Assembly: GCF_005938225.1 (NCBI RefSeq)
Contig: NZ_VCPC01000002.1
Coordinates: 620,001-684,000, forward strand
Origin: Arenibacterium halophilum
Lineage (GTDB): Bacteria; Pseudomonadota; Alphaproteobacteria; Rhodobacterales; Rhodobacteraceae
DNA length: 64,000 nucleotides
Reading direction: 5' to 3'
A model generated the notes under the pieces. It did not search any database, was not told where the DNA came from, and saw nothing but the letters and a program-made list of their open reading frames with translations. The position numbers and the translations under genes are program-made. Shown piece by piece: positions 1 to 8,709 of the stretch (position 1 is the stretch's first letter; every line of letters begins with the position of its first letter).

Positions 1-1383
1 CTCAAGACCAACCTTGAAGCCGCTGACGAAGTGGCACGCCAGCTGCGTCTGCGCGACCTTGCGGGCCTGATCGTGATCGATTTCATCGACATGGACGAGC
101 GCAAGAATAACGCCTCGGTCGAAAAACGCATGAAGGACCGGCTGAAAACCGACCGGGCGCGCATCCAGGTGGGCCGGATTTCCGGCTTCGGCCTGATGGA
201 GATGAGCCGCCAGCGTTTGCGCCCCGGCATGATCGAGGCGACAACCCAGCCCTGTACTGCCTGCCACGGCACCGGTCTGATCCGCTCGGACGACAACATG
301 GCGCTGTCGATCCTGCGTCAGGTCGAAGAAGAAGGCACGCGCCGCCGCTCGCGCGAGGTGCTGGTGAAATGCCCGGTGGGCATCGCCAACTTCCTGATGA
401 ACCAGAAGCGCGAACATATCGCCCAGATCGAGGCGCGCTATGGCATGTCCGTCCGCATCGAAGGCGACCCGCATCTGGTCAGCCCGGATTTCTCGCTCGA
501 GAAGTTCAAGACGGCCTCGCGGTCGATCCCTGTGTCCACCGCGCCGGTGGTGTCGGCCAATGCCGCGCTGATGAGCGATCTTGACGAGGAAGAGGACGAC
601 ACGGTCGAGGCCGAAGAGGCGCCCGAGGCCCCGCAGGCGGAGACGCCCGAGGCCGATGGCGAAACCAAGCCCAAGCGCAAGCGCCGTCGGCGTCGGCGTC
701 GCAGCAAATCGTCCTCGGACAGCGATGGCGACACTGGTGACAACGGCGAAAATGGTGACACCGACGACAGCGAGCCGGATGAAGCGCCTGCTGCCGAAGC
801 CGAGGCTGCCGCCGATCCCGTCGTCGCTGACGCCGCCCCCGAGGCGGAAGAAGAGGCGCCCAAGCCCGCCAAACGCTCTCGGTCGTCCCGGTCGCGGTCG
901 TCTAAGTCCAAGGCGAAAGAAGCCGAGGTTGCAGAGGGTGCCGAACCATCTGCAGCAGACGCACCTGCCGAGGACGCGCCCGCCGAGGAGAAGCCGAAGG
1001 TCAAGCGGACCCGCAGTTCGTCACGCTCGAAGACCGCGAAAGCCGTTGCCGAGGCCGAGGCTGCGCCCGAAGCAACAGCCGAAGCCGCACCCGAGGTGAA
1101 ATCTGCCACCGCGCCTGAAACTGCCGAGGCTCCTGCCGTAGAAGCGGCTCCCGAACCGGTCGAGACACCGGCGGCAGAGGTTTCACCCGAGCCAGCAGAG
1201 GCCCAGACAGCAGAGGTGACGCCAGAGCCCGAAACCGCCCCCGAAGCAGAGGCCACGCCGGAGCCGGTCGCAGAAGCTGCGCCCGAGCCGGTCGCGGCCC
1301 CGGAACCCGAGCCTGTTCCGGCCGAGGCGGATGAGGCGCCCAAGCCGAAACGCCGGGGATGGTGGTCGCTTGGCGCCAAATAG
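1..1383 (+). CDS. rne: Ribonuclease E/G family protein, 3' part (start outside window)
   Basis: This is the end of an RNase E-type endoribonuclease, which cleaves single-stranded AU-rich RNA in mRNA decay and rRNA processing and scaffolds the degradosome. The reading frame is open from base 1, so the N-terminal S1 and most of the catalytic region lie upstream of the window. The visible part has the conserved DLAGLIVIDFIDM segment, the R..GFGLMEMSRQR block, and a Cys-x-x-Cys pair (CTAC, codons at 253 and 262) matching the Zn-link that joins subunits. Downstream is a long disordered tail: a run of Arg/Lys near 680, Ser/Arg patches, then many Ala-Pro-Glu repeats, ending in RRGWWSLGAK. Such tails bind RNA and partner proteins. 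The low-complexity tail also produces long spurious open frames on the other strand. Identity is secure; the choice of rne over rng rests on the long tail. Confidence 0.93.
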   Translation, partial: LKTNLEAADEVARQLRLRDLAGLIVIDFIDMDERKNNASVEKRMKDRLKTDRARIQVGRISGFGLMEMSRQRLRPGMIEATTQPCTACHGTGLIRSDDNMALSILRQVEEEGTRRRSREVLVKCPVGIANFLMNQKREHIAQIEARYGMSVRIEGDPHLVSPDFSLEKFKTASRSIPVSTAPVVSANAALMSDLDEEEDDTVEAEEAPEAPQAETPEADGETKPKRKRRRRRRRSKSSSDSDGDTGDNGENGDTDDSEPDEAPAAEAEAAADPVVADAAPEAEEEAPKPAKRSRSSRSRSSKSKAKEAEVAEGAEPSAADAPAEDAPAEEKPKVKRTRSSSRSKTAKAVAEAEAAPEATAEAAPEVKSATAPETAEAPAVEAAPEPVETPAAEVSPEPAEAQTAEVTPEPETAPEAEATPEPVAEAAPEPVAAPEPEPVPAEADEAPKPKRRGWWSLGAK

Positions 1384-1410
1384 GCCGGGCTGAAAATGAC
1401 AAGATGCAGA

Positions 1411-1434
1411 CGCGCGCCAACCGGCGCGCGTTTT
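1411..1434 (+). terminator. Rho-independent terminator after rne
   Basis: A perfect 8-bp stem CGCGCGCC/GGCGCGCG with an AACC loop is followed directly by TTTT. It lies 28 bases after the rne stop codon and just before the convergent tusA-like gene, so it can end the rne transcript. Confidence 0.85.
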
Positions 1435-1438
1435 GCGT

Positions 1439-1672
1439 TCAGCCGCCTTTGCGGATCACATAGACCTGGTGCGCGCCGTCTTCGCCCTGCGACACCAGCG
1501 CATGTCCGGCTTCGGCGCAAAAATGGGGAATGTCGATGATTGCCGCGGGATCGTCGGCCAGCACCCGAAGGCACGCGCCGTCAGAAAGCGATTTCAACCG
1601 CTTGCGCGCTTTCAGTACGGGCAGGGGGCACAGCAGCCCCGTGGCATCCAATGTCTGCTCGGCATCATCCAT
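1439..1672 (-). CDS. TusA-family sulfur carrier protein
   Basis: A 77-residue protein of the TusA/SirA/YedF fold. The family signature C-P-x-P is present as CPLP with Cys15 near the N-terminus, in the context LDATGLLCPLPVLKARK. In characterised members this Cys carries persulfide sulfur for tRNA thiolation, molybdenum cofactor or sulfur oxidation pathways. Length is normal for the family. The gene converges with rne and is divergent from ccdA, with about 100 bases between the two starts. The exact subfamily (TusA against YedF or a sulfur-trafficking paralogue) cannot be told from the sequence, so no symbol is given. Confidence 0.88.
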   Translation of the reverse strand: MDDAEQTLDATGLLCPLPVLKARKRLKSLSDGACLRVLADDPAAIIDIPHFCAEAGHALVSQGEDGAHQVYVIRKGG

Positions 1673-1775
1673 GAGGTCGGGATAATCCTGTTGTTACACC
1701 CTGTCCACAAGGTTGTGACCGCCGGTGCCCGGCTAGGAGGTGACCGCGCCCTGCTGATGGCATAAGTCAGTCGAT

Positions 1776-2528
1776 ATGTTCGGAATCGAGATCATGGACG
1801 CCGGGCTTGTGCCCGCGATGCTTGTGGCGCTGGTGGCTGGCGTCATCAGCTTTCTGTCGCCCTGCGTGCTGCCCATCGTGCCGCCCTACCTCGCATATAT
1901 GAGCGGGGTGTCTCTGGGCGAGATGGAAGGCGGGGGCAGGGCCCGGCGCAAGGCGGGGCTGGCGGCGCTGTTCTTTGTGCTGGGGCTGTCGACCGTCTTT
2001 CTTCTGCTCGGCTTCACGGCTTCTGTTTTCGGCGCTTTCGTGCTGCAAAATCAGGAGCTGTTCGCCAAGGTTTCGGGCGCGGTGGTGATCATTTTCGGCC
2101 TGCATTTCCTAGGGGTTTTCCGCATTCCATTTCTCGACCGGGAGGCGCGGATCGACGCGGGCGATGCGGGCGGGTCGGCCTTTGGCGCCTATCTGCTGGG
2201 GTTGGCATTTGCCTTTGGTTGGACGCCTTGCATCGGGCCGCAACTGGGCGCGATCCTGTCGCTGGCGGCCTCTGAGGCCTCGGTCGCGCGGGGAACCGTT
2301 CTGCTGGGCGTCTATGCCGCGGGTCTGGGCATTCCTTTCCTGCTGGCGGCGCTGTTTCTGACCCGGTCGATGGCGGTGATGAACCGGCTGAAGCGACACA
2401 TGGGGCTGATCGAAAAGATCATGGGCATTCTGTTGCTGGTGGTGGGGATCGCGCTGATCACAGGGGCGTTTTCGGCCTTTTCCTGGTGGTTGCTGGAAAC
2501 CTTCCCCGCGCTGGCAACACTGGGATGA
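1776..2528 (+). CDS. ccdA: Cytochrome c biogenesis protein CcdA (DsbD-type thiol transporter)
   Basis: A 250-residue polytopic inner-membrane protein with about six hydrophobic segments. Two conserved Cys-containing helices are visible: SFLSPCVLPIVPPYLAYMSG near residue 30 and GWTPCIGPQLGA near residue 150. In CcdA these two cysteines pass electrons from cytoplasmic thioredoxin to periplasmic reductants that keep apocytochrome c cysteines reduced. This fits the haem-rich biology of the window, although no ccm genes are present here. Length matches short CcdA rather than full DsbD. The ribosome binding site is weak, but the start at the first ATG gives a normal N-terminus. The next gene starts 58 bases downstream. 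Confidence 0.93.
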   Translation: MFGIEIMDAGLVPAMLVALVAGVISFLSPCVLPIVPPYLAYMSGVSLGEMEGGGRARRKAGLAALFFVLGLSTVFLLLGFTASVFGAFVLQNQELFAKVSGAVVIIFGLHFLGVFRIPFLDREARIDAGDAGGSAFGAYLLGLAFAFGWTPCIGPQLGAILSLAASEASVARGTVLLGVYAAGLGIPFLLAALFLTRSMAVMNRLKRHMGLIEKIMGILLLVVGIALITGAFSAFSWWLLETFPALATLG

Positions 2529-2586
2529 TCGCCTTGCCGAAGTCGCGCACCCCGGCCTAAGCTGCGCCGCGAAGGCGAGGGCAGAC

Positions 2587-3840
2587 ATGGGCAGCGACGA
2601 GGCAGAACAGGCAGCAGTCAGCGGCGCATCTGTGCGACGCCGTACTGTGTTCTATATCCCCGGATTCGATCCGGTTCCGCCACGCCGCTACCGCGAGTTG
2701 TACCGAAGCGAAGGGGCCGCGCAGGCGGCGATCTCCGGCTATGATCTTGTTCTGTCATCGGGAGGTGATCCGGGCACATTCGGCTGGCAAGTCGCGGCAC
2801 AGATCGACGGGTCAGAAGTGAACACGAAGTTCGAGGTGCTGGTCTGGTCCGATATCGTTCGCCACAGCATGTCGGGCTCGATCCCGTCGACCTACTGGCA
2901 GCTCTGTCGCACCGCGTGGACCTATTTCGCCACGGGCGCGCTGTGGCGGCTTATGCGGCTGCGCAAGGGGCCTGTGATCGCTGCACTCTACCCGGTTGCG
3001 ATGTTGCTGGGGCAAGCAGTGCTTGCGGTGGCGGTTGCGCTGGGGATCAGTGCAAGTCTTGCGCGCGCCGCCCCGGACGGGGTGTTGATCAGCGGTATGG
3101 CCTGGGCGATCGGACTTGCCGCGGGCCTTGGTATACTGCGCTGGTGCAAGTCCCATGATGGCCGGGTCTTTGCCTACTACCTGATGCACGATTACGCCTT
3201 TACCGCGCAGCTGGGTGGGGCCAATCCGCCCGAGCTAGATCGCCGTCTGGCCGAGTTCGGCGAACGTGTCGCAAAGGCGCTGACCGGGAATGTGGACGAG
3301 GTCCTGGTGGTCGGCCACTCATCTGGTGCGCATCTGGCGGTGCAGATGCTGGCCAATCTTCATCGATGCCGCCGGATGCCCGCAAACGGCCCGGCACTGG
3401 GGCTTCTGACGCTGGGGCAGGTGGTGCCGATGGTGTCTTTTCTGCCAAAGGCCTTTGCTCTGCGGCGCGACCTGCGCGACCTGTCCGAGGCGCCCGGCGT
3501 GACGTGGGTCGACGTGACCGCGCCGGGTGATGGCTGTTCCTTCGCACTATGCGATCCGGTGGCGGTCAGCGGAGTGGCGGGGCCGGGCAAACGCTGGCCT
3601 CTGGTGATCTCGGCCGCCTTTACGCAAACCCTGTCTCCGGCGCGTTGGCGCGCGCTGCGCTGGCGGTTTTTTCGGCTGCATTTCCAATATCTCTGCGCCT
3701 TCGACCGGCCTGGCGATTACGATTATTTCCGCATCACTGCGGGGCCTTTGACCCTGTCCCAGCGGTTTCATGGCCGTGCGCCCTCGGCCAGTCGCATTGA
3801 GCGACCCGTCAACGGGCATGTGTCGATGGGGTCGGAATGA
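2587..3840 (+). CDS. Membrane-anchored alpha/beta hydrolase-like protein
   Basis: A 417-residue protein of unclear substrate. The N-terminal part opens with VFYIPGFDPVPP, a typical lipase-like first strand. Residues about 130-190 hold two long hydrophobic segments, so the chain is probably inserted in the inner membrane. A nucleophile elbow GHSSGAH follows near residue 243, which is the lipase-type G-x-S-x-G motif. The C-terminal third has an acidic and aromatic stretch followed by FDRPGDYDYF. The stop codon overlaps the P450 start in an ATGA arrangement, so the two are translationally coupled and probably act on the same lipophilic substrate (inference). An esterase or lipase role is the best guess; no closer family is recognised. 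Confidence 0.7.
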   Translation: MGSDEAEQAAVSGASVRRRTVFYIPGFDPVPPRRYRELYRSEGAAQAAISGYDLVLSSGGDPGTFGWQVAAQIDGSEVNTKFEVLVWSDIVRHSMSGSIPSTYWQLCRTAWTYFATGALWRLMRLRKGPVIAALYPVAMLLGQAVLAVAVALGISASLARAAPDGVLISGMAWAIGLAAGLGILRWCKSHDGRVFAYYLMHDYAFTAQLGGANPPELDRRLAEFGERVAKALTGNVDEVLVVGHSSGAHLAVQMLANLHRCRRMPANGPALGLLTLGQVVPMVSFLPKAFALRRDLRDLSEAPGVTWVDVTAPGDGCSFALCDPVAVSGVAGPGKRWPLVISAAFTQTLSPARWRALRWRFFRLHFQYLCAFDRPGDYDYFRITAGPLTLSQRFHGRAPSASRIERPVNGHVSMGSE

Positions 3841-5219
3841 CAGTGCTGCCCCCCAAACCGCCATCGCGGCCCGACCGCGTGTCTCTGTGGCGGTACATGC
3901 GGCTGTTCCGGCAGGATATCCTTTCGGCTCAACCGGCGCGGCTGTACCGCGCCTGGATGGCTGAGTTTCGCACGCCTTTCTTCCGGTCCTACCTTTTGAA
4001 CCAACCCGAGCTGATCGACCTTGTGCTGAAACGACGCCCCGAAGATTTCCCGAAATCCGACAGGATCGGTGAAGGACTGCGCCCGCTCTTGGGGCAGTCG
4101 GTGTTTCTGACCAATGGTGAAATCTGGAAGCGACAGCGCCGGATCATCGACCCTGCGTTTGAAGGCGGGCGGCTGCGCGACAGTTTTGGCGCGATGTGGG
4201 CAGCAAGTGAGGCTGCGATTGCGCGGCTGCAGACGCAGATCTGCAAATCCGATGAGGTGGAGATCGAGGCGGTGACAAGCCACGCGGCAGCGGATGTCAT
4301 CTTTCGCACGCTGTTCTCCATTCCGATCGAGCACCGTGTCGCGGCAAAGGTCTTCGCCGAGTTTCAGGCGTTTCAGCGCAGTCAGCCGCTGCTGAACCTG
4401 GCCGCTTTTGTGCCGCTGCCCCGCTGGATGCCGCGGTTTCACGCCCGGTCTGCGCGCAAGGCCGCACAAGCGATCCGCGCCTTGATTACCGAGTTGACTG
4501 AAACCCGTCAGGATGAGATCGACAGCGGGCAGGCACCGGCCGATCTCGCCACAAAAATCATGACATTGCGTGACCCGGACAGCGGGAGGGGGTTCGACAC
4601 GGAAGAGATGGTCGATCATGTGGCGATCTTTTTCCTTGCGGGTCACGAAACCAGCGCCTCGGCTTTGGCATGGGCGCTTTACCTTGTCGCGACACATCCT
4701 GACTGGCAGGAGAAGATCGCCGCAGAGGCCGCTTCGGTTGACATATGGGACGTCGCAGCCGTGAGCCGGCTGAGGGTATCGCGTGATGTCTTCCGGGAAA
4801 CGCTGCGCCTCTATCCACCGGTGCCGATGATGGTACGCGAAACACGCTGCCCGGAACGGTTTCGTGGTCGTGATATCCCTGAGGGAGCGCAACTGGTGCT
4901 GAGCCCGTGGCATCTGCATCGTCACGAACGGCTCTGGGATGCGCCGGATGCCTTTGATCCGGGCCGCTGGAGCACCGAGAATGGCCAATACTGTCGTCGC
5001 GACGCCTTCATACCCTTTTCCGCGGGCGCGCGTGTCTGCCCCGGCGCAGGGTTTGCGATGATTGAAGGGCCATTGCTGCTGGCCCGGCTGGTTCAGCATT
5101 TCCGCTTTGAGTCTGCCCCCCACAAGCCCCCAGTGCCATCTGCACATCTGACCGTGCGCTCCAGAGACGGGATCCGGCTGACCGTAAGCCGCAGAACCGC
5201 GGGCGAAAACTTTCCCTGA
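3837..5219 (+). CDS. Cytochrome P450
   Basis: A 460-residue haem monooxygenase. Recognisable elements in order are a C-helix WxxxR (WKRQRR) near residue 98, the I-helix oxygen-binding segment AGHETSA near residue 267, the K-helix ExxR as FRETLRLYP near residue 318, and the Cys-ligand loop FSAGARVCPGAG with the haem-ligating Cys401. P450s insert one oxygen atom from O2 using electrons from a reductase or ferredoxin; no redox partner gene is adjacent. The start overlaps the preceding hydrolase stop by four bases (ATGA). The overall layout resembles class II-like CYP102/CYP4-type proteins found in Rhodobacteraceae, with no N-terminal membrane anchor visible. The substrate cannot be predicted; fatty acyl or hydrocarbon chains are plausible given the hydrolase partner. 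Confidence 0.95.
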   Translation: MTVLPPKPPSRPDRVSLWRYMRLFRQDILSAQPARLYRAWMAEFRTPFFRSYLLNQPELIDLVLKRRPEDFPKSDRIGEGLRPLLGQSVFLTNGEIWKRQRRIIDPAFEGGRLRDSFGAMWAASEAAIARLQTQICKSDEVEIEAVTSHAAADVIFRTLFSIPIEHRVAAKVFAEFQAFQRSQPLLNLAAFVPLPRWMPRFHARSARKAAQAIRALITELTETRQDEIDSGQAPADLATKIMTLRDPDSGRGFDTEEMVDHVAIFFLAGHETSASALAWALYLVATHPDWQEKIAAEAASVDIWDVAAVSRLRVSRDVFRETLRLYPPVPMMVRETRCPERFRGRDIPEGAQLVLSPWHLHRHERLWDAPDAFDPGRWSTENGQYCRRDAFIPFSAGARVCPGAGFAMIEGPLLLARLVQHFRFESAPHKPPVPSAHLTVRSRDGIRLTVSRRTAGENFP

Positions 5220-5229
5220 AAGTTTTGAC

Positions 5230-5266
5230 AAAAGTCTCGAAGAGACTTTTGGGTGTCACACCCAAA
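5230..5266. terminator. Bidirectional double hairpin between convergent genes
   Basis: Two overlapping hairpins separate the P450 gene from the convergent small gene. The first is AAAAGTCTC-GAA-GAGACTTTT (5230-5250), a perfect 9-bp stem flanked by A and T runs, able to act in both directions. The second is TTTGGGTGT-C-ACACCCAAA (5248-5266), which includes the stop codon of the minus-strand gene. Confidence 0.8.
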
Positions 5267-5486
5267 GACGGATAGGTTGATTGTTGCAGAAGATCACGAC
5301 CTGATCGCCGTTCATCACAGCATGGTACCCACGTCTTTGCAGTTCGCGTTGAAAAGCCTCACGGCCCACAATAAGGTCGATGTCCTTGAGTGACCGACGC
5401 ACAACTTGCCCCTGGCGCGCTGCTTTGGCTTCGAAGATGCGTTGCATCCAGATCGTCGGTGGCAGATGTGGCAAAATATGGGTCAT
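5256..5486 (-). CDS. Small conserved-looking protein of unknown function
   Basis: A 76-residue basic protein, start ATG at 5486. It has a central VVRRSLKDIDLIVGREAF segment followed by a short strand-turn-strand region ending VIFCNNQPIRLW. Similar small proteins at this position in Rhodobacteraceae are sometimes labelled as an N-(5'-phosphoribosyl)anthranilate isomerase, but nothing here resembles a TIM-barrel TrpF and the length excludes it. It is the last gene of a minus-strand string fumC - DUF4169 - RHH - this gene, 23 bases after the RHH gene. I cannot assign a function. Confidence 0.7.
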   Translation of the reverse strand: MTHILPHLPPTIWMQRIFEAKAARQGQVVRRSLKDIDLIVGREAFQRELQRRGYHAVMNGDQVVIFCNNQPIRLWV

Positions 5487-5509
5487 GCGGCCACAATGGC
5501 GATTGTTGG

Positions 5510-5725
5510 TTAACGTTGCTTTAAGCGCTCAAGAACATAGAGCCGGATCGCCGATGCCAGTCCTGTACCCACATCGCGGCTGGCATCAATTTCTGCAGCA
5601 AGCACGTTGACAGGTTTGCCCTGATCGGCCGCGATCTCGCGGAAACTGTCCCAGAATGCGTCTTCGAGTGAGACGCTGGTGCGGTGGCCCCGTAAAGTCA
5701 GCGATCTTTTCCGTGGAGGGCTCAT
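5510..5725 (-). CDS. Ribbon-helix-helix domain protein
   Basis: A 71-residue protein with the pattern of a ribbon-helix-helix DNA-binding family found in alphaproteobacteria. A short basic N-terminus (PPRKRSLTLRGHRTSVSLE) supplies the beta strand, followed by two helices (EDAFWDSFREIAADQG and VNVLAAEIDASR) and a C-terminal helix with GLASAIRLYVLERL. The start ATG at 5725 overlaps the stop of the DUF4169 gene (ATGA), so translation is coupled. Its target is unknown; autoregulation of the fumC operon is one possibility, but no operator was identified. Confidence 0.8.
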   Translation of the reverse strand: MSPPRKRSLTLRGHRTSVSLEDAFWDSFREIAADQGKPVNVLAAEIDASRDVGTGLASAIRLYVLERLKQR

Positions 5726-5898
5726 TCGTCGATCTTGTGTCCGTCCAACTTGCGATCCGCGCGCACGCGGTCGTGTTCCGCTGCCGATTTTTCTGCTTTG
5801 CTTCTGCCGAACTTGACCGAATTGGCATCCGCACGGGCCGTTTTTTCGGCCCGCGCCTTTTGCTTTCGAAACCGGTTCAGGTTGACCGGCTGGGCCAT
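5722..5898 (-). CDS. DUF4169 family small basic protein
   Basis: A 58-codon gene lying exactly between fumC and the RHH gene. The product starts [19 protein letters not shown] and ends DRKLDGHKIDE, a strongly charged helix-forming sequence typical of the DUF4169 family of alphaproteobacteria. Its ATG at 5898 overlaps the fumC TGA and its TGA overlaps the RHH ATG, so three genes in a row are joined by ATGA overlaps. This tight coupling is strong evidence that the gene is real despite its size. Function is unknown; conserved linkage to fumC is the only clue. Confidence 0.88.
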   Translation of the reverse strand: MAQPVNLNRFRKQKARAEKTARADANSVKFGRSKAEKSAAEHDRVRADRKLDGHKIDE

Positions 5899-7289
5899 CA
5901 CTTGGGCCCGATCATATCTTCTGGACGCACCACGCGGTCAAACGTCTCTTCATCCACGAATCCAAGGGCAATCGCCTCTTCCTTCAGCGTTGTGCCGTTC
6001 TTGTGCGCCGTCTTGGCCACCTTGGTCGCGTTGTCATAGCCAATGGTGGGCGCCAGCGCCGTGACCAGCATAAGCGACTCTTTCATCAGCTTCTCGATCC
6101 GGGCTTCATTGGCCTGAATGCCCACCACCATGTTGTCGGTGAAAGCGCTGGCCGAGTCGCCGAGCAACTGCATCGATTGCAGCACGTTGTAGCTCATCAT
6201 CGGATTGTAGACGTTCAGCTCGAAATGACCCTGCGAGCCGGCCATGCCGACGGCGGCATCGTTGCCCATGACATGCGCGCAGACCATGGTGAGCGCTTCG
6301 GCCTGGGTCGGATTGACCTTGCCCGGCATGATCGAACTTCCGGGTTCGTTTTCCGGCAGGATCAACTCTCCCAGACCCGAGCGCGGGCCAGAGCCCAGCA
6401 GACGGATGTCGTTGGCGATCTTGAACAGGCTCGCCGCTACCGTCTTCAGCGCACCCGAGAACATGACCATCGCGTCATGCGCGGCCAGCGCCTCGAACTT
6501 GTTGGGCGCGGTGACAAAGGGGAGGCCGGTGATTTCGGCCATGTTGGCGGCCACGGCCTCGCCCCAGCCCTTTTTCGTGTTGAGCCCGGTGCCCACGGCG
6601 GTGCCGCCCTGCGCCAGTTCGTAGATGTCGGGCAGGCAGGCGTTGACCCGCGCGATTCCCTTGCGCACCTGATGCGCATATCCGGAAAACTCCTGCCCCA
6701 GCGTCAACGGGGTGGCGTCTTGGGTGTGGGTCCGGCCGATCTTGATGATATCCTTGAACTCGTCCCGCTTGGCTTCAAGCGCGGCGGCCAGTTTTTCCAG
6801 CCCCGGCAGCAGCACATCGCGGGCCTGCATGGCGATGCCCACATGCATCGCGGTCGGGAAGGTATCGTTCGACGATTGGCCCATGTTGCAGTGATCGTTC
6901 GGGTGCACGGGCTTTTTCGAACCCATCTCGCCGCCCAGCATCTCGATCGCGCGGTTGCCGATCACCTCGTTGGCATTCATGTTCGATTGCGTGCCCGATC
7001 CGGTCTGCCACACGACCAGCGGAAAATTGTCGTCGAACTTGCCCTCGATCACCTCGCCCGCGGCAGCAATGATGGCCTCGGCCAGCTCGGGCTCCAGCGC
7101 ACCGTTGGCCTTGTTCGCCATGGCACAGGCCTGTTTCACCACGCCAAGCGCGCGGATGATCGGCACGGGTTGCTTTTCCCAGCCGATCGGGAAGTTCATG
7201 ATCGACCGTTGGGTCTGCGCGCCCCAGTATTTATCCGCAGGAACCTCAAGCGGGCCAAAGCTGTCGGTCTCGGTACGGGTCTGTGCCAT
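5898..7289 (-). CDS. fumC: Class II fumarate hydratase
   Basis: A 463-residue fumarase that interconverts fumarate and malate in the TCA cycle in the cytoplasm, independent of iron-sulfur clusters. The fumarase/aspartase signature [11 protein letters not shown] is present, along with the conserved blocks [21 protein letters not shown] and [12 protein letters not shown]. Length is standard. The frame stays open upstream to 7403, but the start at 7289 ([12 protein letters not shown]) has a well-placed GGAG and matches the normal FumC N-terminus, so the upstream extension is rejected. It is the first gene of the fumC-DUF4169-RHH-small protein operon and is divergent from the secreted protein gene at 7499. 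Confidence 0.97.
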   Translation of the reverse strand: MAQTRTETDSFGPLEVPADKYWGAQTQRSIMNFPIGWEKQPVPIIRALGVVKQACAMANKANGALEPELAEAIIAAAGEVIEGKFDDNFPLVVWQTGSGTQSNMNANEVIGNRAIEMLGGEMGSKKPVHPNDHCNMGQSSNDTFPTAMHVGIAMQARDVLLPGLEKLAAALEAKRDEFKDIIKIGRTHTQDATPLTLGQEFSGYAHQVRKGIARVNACLPDIYELAQGGTAVGTGLNTKKGWGEAVAANMAEITGLPFVTAPNKFEALAAHDAMVMFSGALKTVAASLFKIANDIRLLGSGPRSGLGELILPENEPGSSIMPGKVNPTQAEALTMVCAHVMGNDAAVGMAGSQGHFELNVYNPMMSYNVLQSMQLLGDSASAFTDNMVVGIQANEARIEKLMKESLMLVTALAPTIGYDNATKVAKTAHKNGTTLKEEAIALGFVDEETFDRVVRPEDMIGPK

Positions 7290-7498
7290 CTGTCGCTCCG
7301 TGAACTGTATCTCTGCGCCGTGATCTACCGCTCTGTGCACGCGCGCGCAATCGGCCTGTCCCCGGCATTGTCGTGAATTCGGGGCTATGTCTGTCGCTAA
7401 CATCCGCGATTTGCCGTATTGCCCATCCTGCCTGCGCCGCTAAGATCGTTCAATGCCGCAGATATCCTGCGATCCGTCCCTGCACAGGAGCCCAGATC

Positions 7499-8038
7499 AT
7501 GTCGTTCGTCCGCAGGCCCTTGTATCTTGCCCTTGCTCTGCTGGTCGGGCTTTGGGCCAACGCGCTTCACGCCGACATCGCGCGCTTCATCGGCGACTAC
7601 TCCGGCACGGCCGAAGTTGAAACCTATGACGGAACGGTGGCCAAGCGTGACATGAGCGTGTCGATCTCTGCGACCGACAAAGGCTTCAGCCTGCGCTGGA
7701 ACTCGACCACCTATCGTGACGGAACGGCCAAGACGAAATCCTACCGCATCGCCTTCGTTCCAAGCGATCGTCCAGATGTCTACGCCGCCGCGATGACCAA
7801 GAATGTCTTCGGGCATCAGGTTCCGTTGGACCCGATGAAGGGCGAACCCTATGTCTGGGCCCGCATCACGGGCGACACGTTGACGGTCTATTCGCTCTAC
7901 GTGACCGACACTGGCGGATACGAGCTTCAGCAGTTCGACCGCACCCTTTCCGACGGTGGCCTGGATCTGGAATTCACCCGGCTGACGAACGGTGAGCCGG
8001 GGCGCACCATCTCGACGTTCCTGAAACGCGAAAACTGA
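7499..8038 (+). CDS. Predicted exported protein of unknown function
   Basis: A 179-residue protein with a clear Sec signal peptide, a basic start then PLYLALALLVGLWANALHA, cleaved around residue 22. The mature part is rich in beta-strand patterns (SGTAEVETYDGTVAKRDMSV, FSLRWNSTTYRDGT), which suggests a small periplasmic beta-barrel or lipocalin-like fold, though no family is recognised. An AGGAG eight bases before the ATG supports this start over an upstream in-frame codon at 7373. It is divergent from fumC and convergent with sspB. Confidence 0.75.
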   Translation: MSFVRRPLYLALALLVGLWANALHADIARFIGDYSGTAEVETYDGTVAKRDMSVSISATDKGFSLRWNSTTYRDGTAKTKSYRIAFVPSDRPDVYAAAMTKNVFGHQVPLDPMKGEPYVWARITGDTLTVYSLYVTDTGGYELQQFDRTLSDGGLDLEFTRLTNGEPGRTISTFLKREN

Positions 8039-8111
8039 CTCTGGCATTCTCCAGGAAAAAAATATCCCGGAACCCCCCGCAGGGGTGGGGGCAGAGGCCC
8101 CAGCCACGTCT

Positions 8112-8588
8112 CTATTTGCGGAAACTGTCCAAAGAGACCACCTGACCGTCGCTCTTGGGTGCATCCTTCGAGGATGGCGCGTTTGCATCGCGGTCCGGGT
8201 CGGTATTGGTTGGCTCGGGCGACGGGTCGTCATCGGCACTCTCGAACCGCAGCCCGAATTCCACCGACGGATCGACGAAGGTCTTGATCGCGTCATAGGG
8301 CACATACAGGGGTTCGGGCGAGTCTCCGAAATTCAGCGTCACCGCGAATCCGTCTTCGCCGACTTCAAGGTTGTCGTACCAGTGCTGCATCACCACTGTC
8401 ATCTCGCCCGGGTATCGGTCGGCCAGCCAGTCCGCCAGTTCGGCATCGGGGTGCGAGGTATCGAAGGTGATGAAGAAATGATGCTGGCCGGGCAGGCCGC
8501 CGCGCTCGGCGATATCCTGCAACACTGTCCTGATCAGGCCGCGCATGGCCGTGTGCATCAGGTTTCCGTAATCAATCCCGCGCGTCAT
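8112..8588 (-). CDS. sspB: ClpXP adaptor SspB-like protein
   Basis: A 158-residue protein of the SspB family in its alphaproteobacterial form. SspB binds ssrA-tagged peptides and delivers them to the ClpXP protease. The N-terminal start MTRGIDYGNLM and the substrate-binding core HHFFITFDTSHPDAELADW, VVMQHWYDNLEV and LYVPYDAIKTFVDP are visible. A flexible acidic linker ends in the short conserved tail VVSLDSFRK, the expected ClpX-binding module. The frame is open to 8621, but MTRGIDYGNLM is the usual start. The gene sits about 1 kb from the tmRNA that makes the tags SspB recognises, a functionally meaningful neighbour. Confidence 0.92.
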   Translation of the reverse strand: MTRGIDYGNLMHTAMRGLIRTVLQDIAERGGLPGQHHFFITFDTSHPDAELADWLADRYPGEMTVVMQHWYDNLEVGEDGFAVTLNFGDSPEPLYVPYDAIKTFVDPSVEFGLRFESADDDPSPEPTNTDPDRDANAPSSKDAPKSDGQVVSLDSFRK

Positions 8589-8709
8589 CTGCGTAGTTCC
8601 CGATCCAAGTGGTCTCAGCATAGGCTAACGCGCCGCAGAGGAAAGGCCAAGGCACCGGATTTCGTCACCTTGCCGCGCGGGACCGCCCGGTCCGACGGCA
8701 TTGCGCCCG

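Noticed and set aside
438-1574. Minus-strand frame opposite the RNase E tail
   Set aside because: Mirror of the Ala/Glu-rich tail; no domain and conflicts with tusA.
3768-5231. Minus-strand frame opposite the P450
   Set aside because: Antisense shadow; P450 motifs are complete on the plus strand.
6003-7376. Plus-strand frame opposite fumC
   Set aside because: Antisense shadow of a highly conserved gene.
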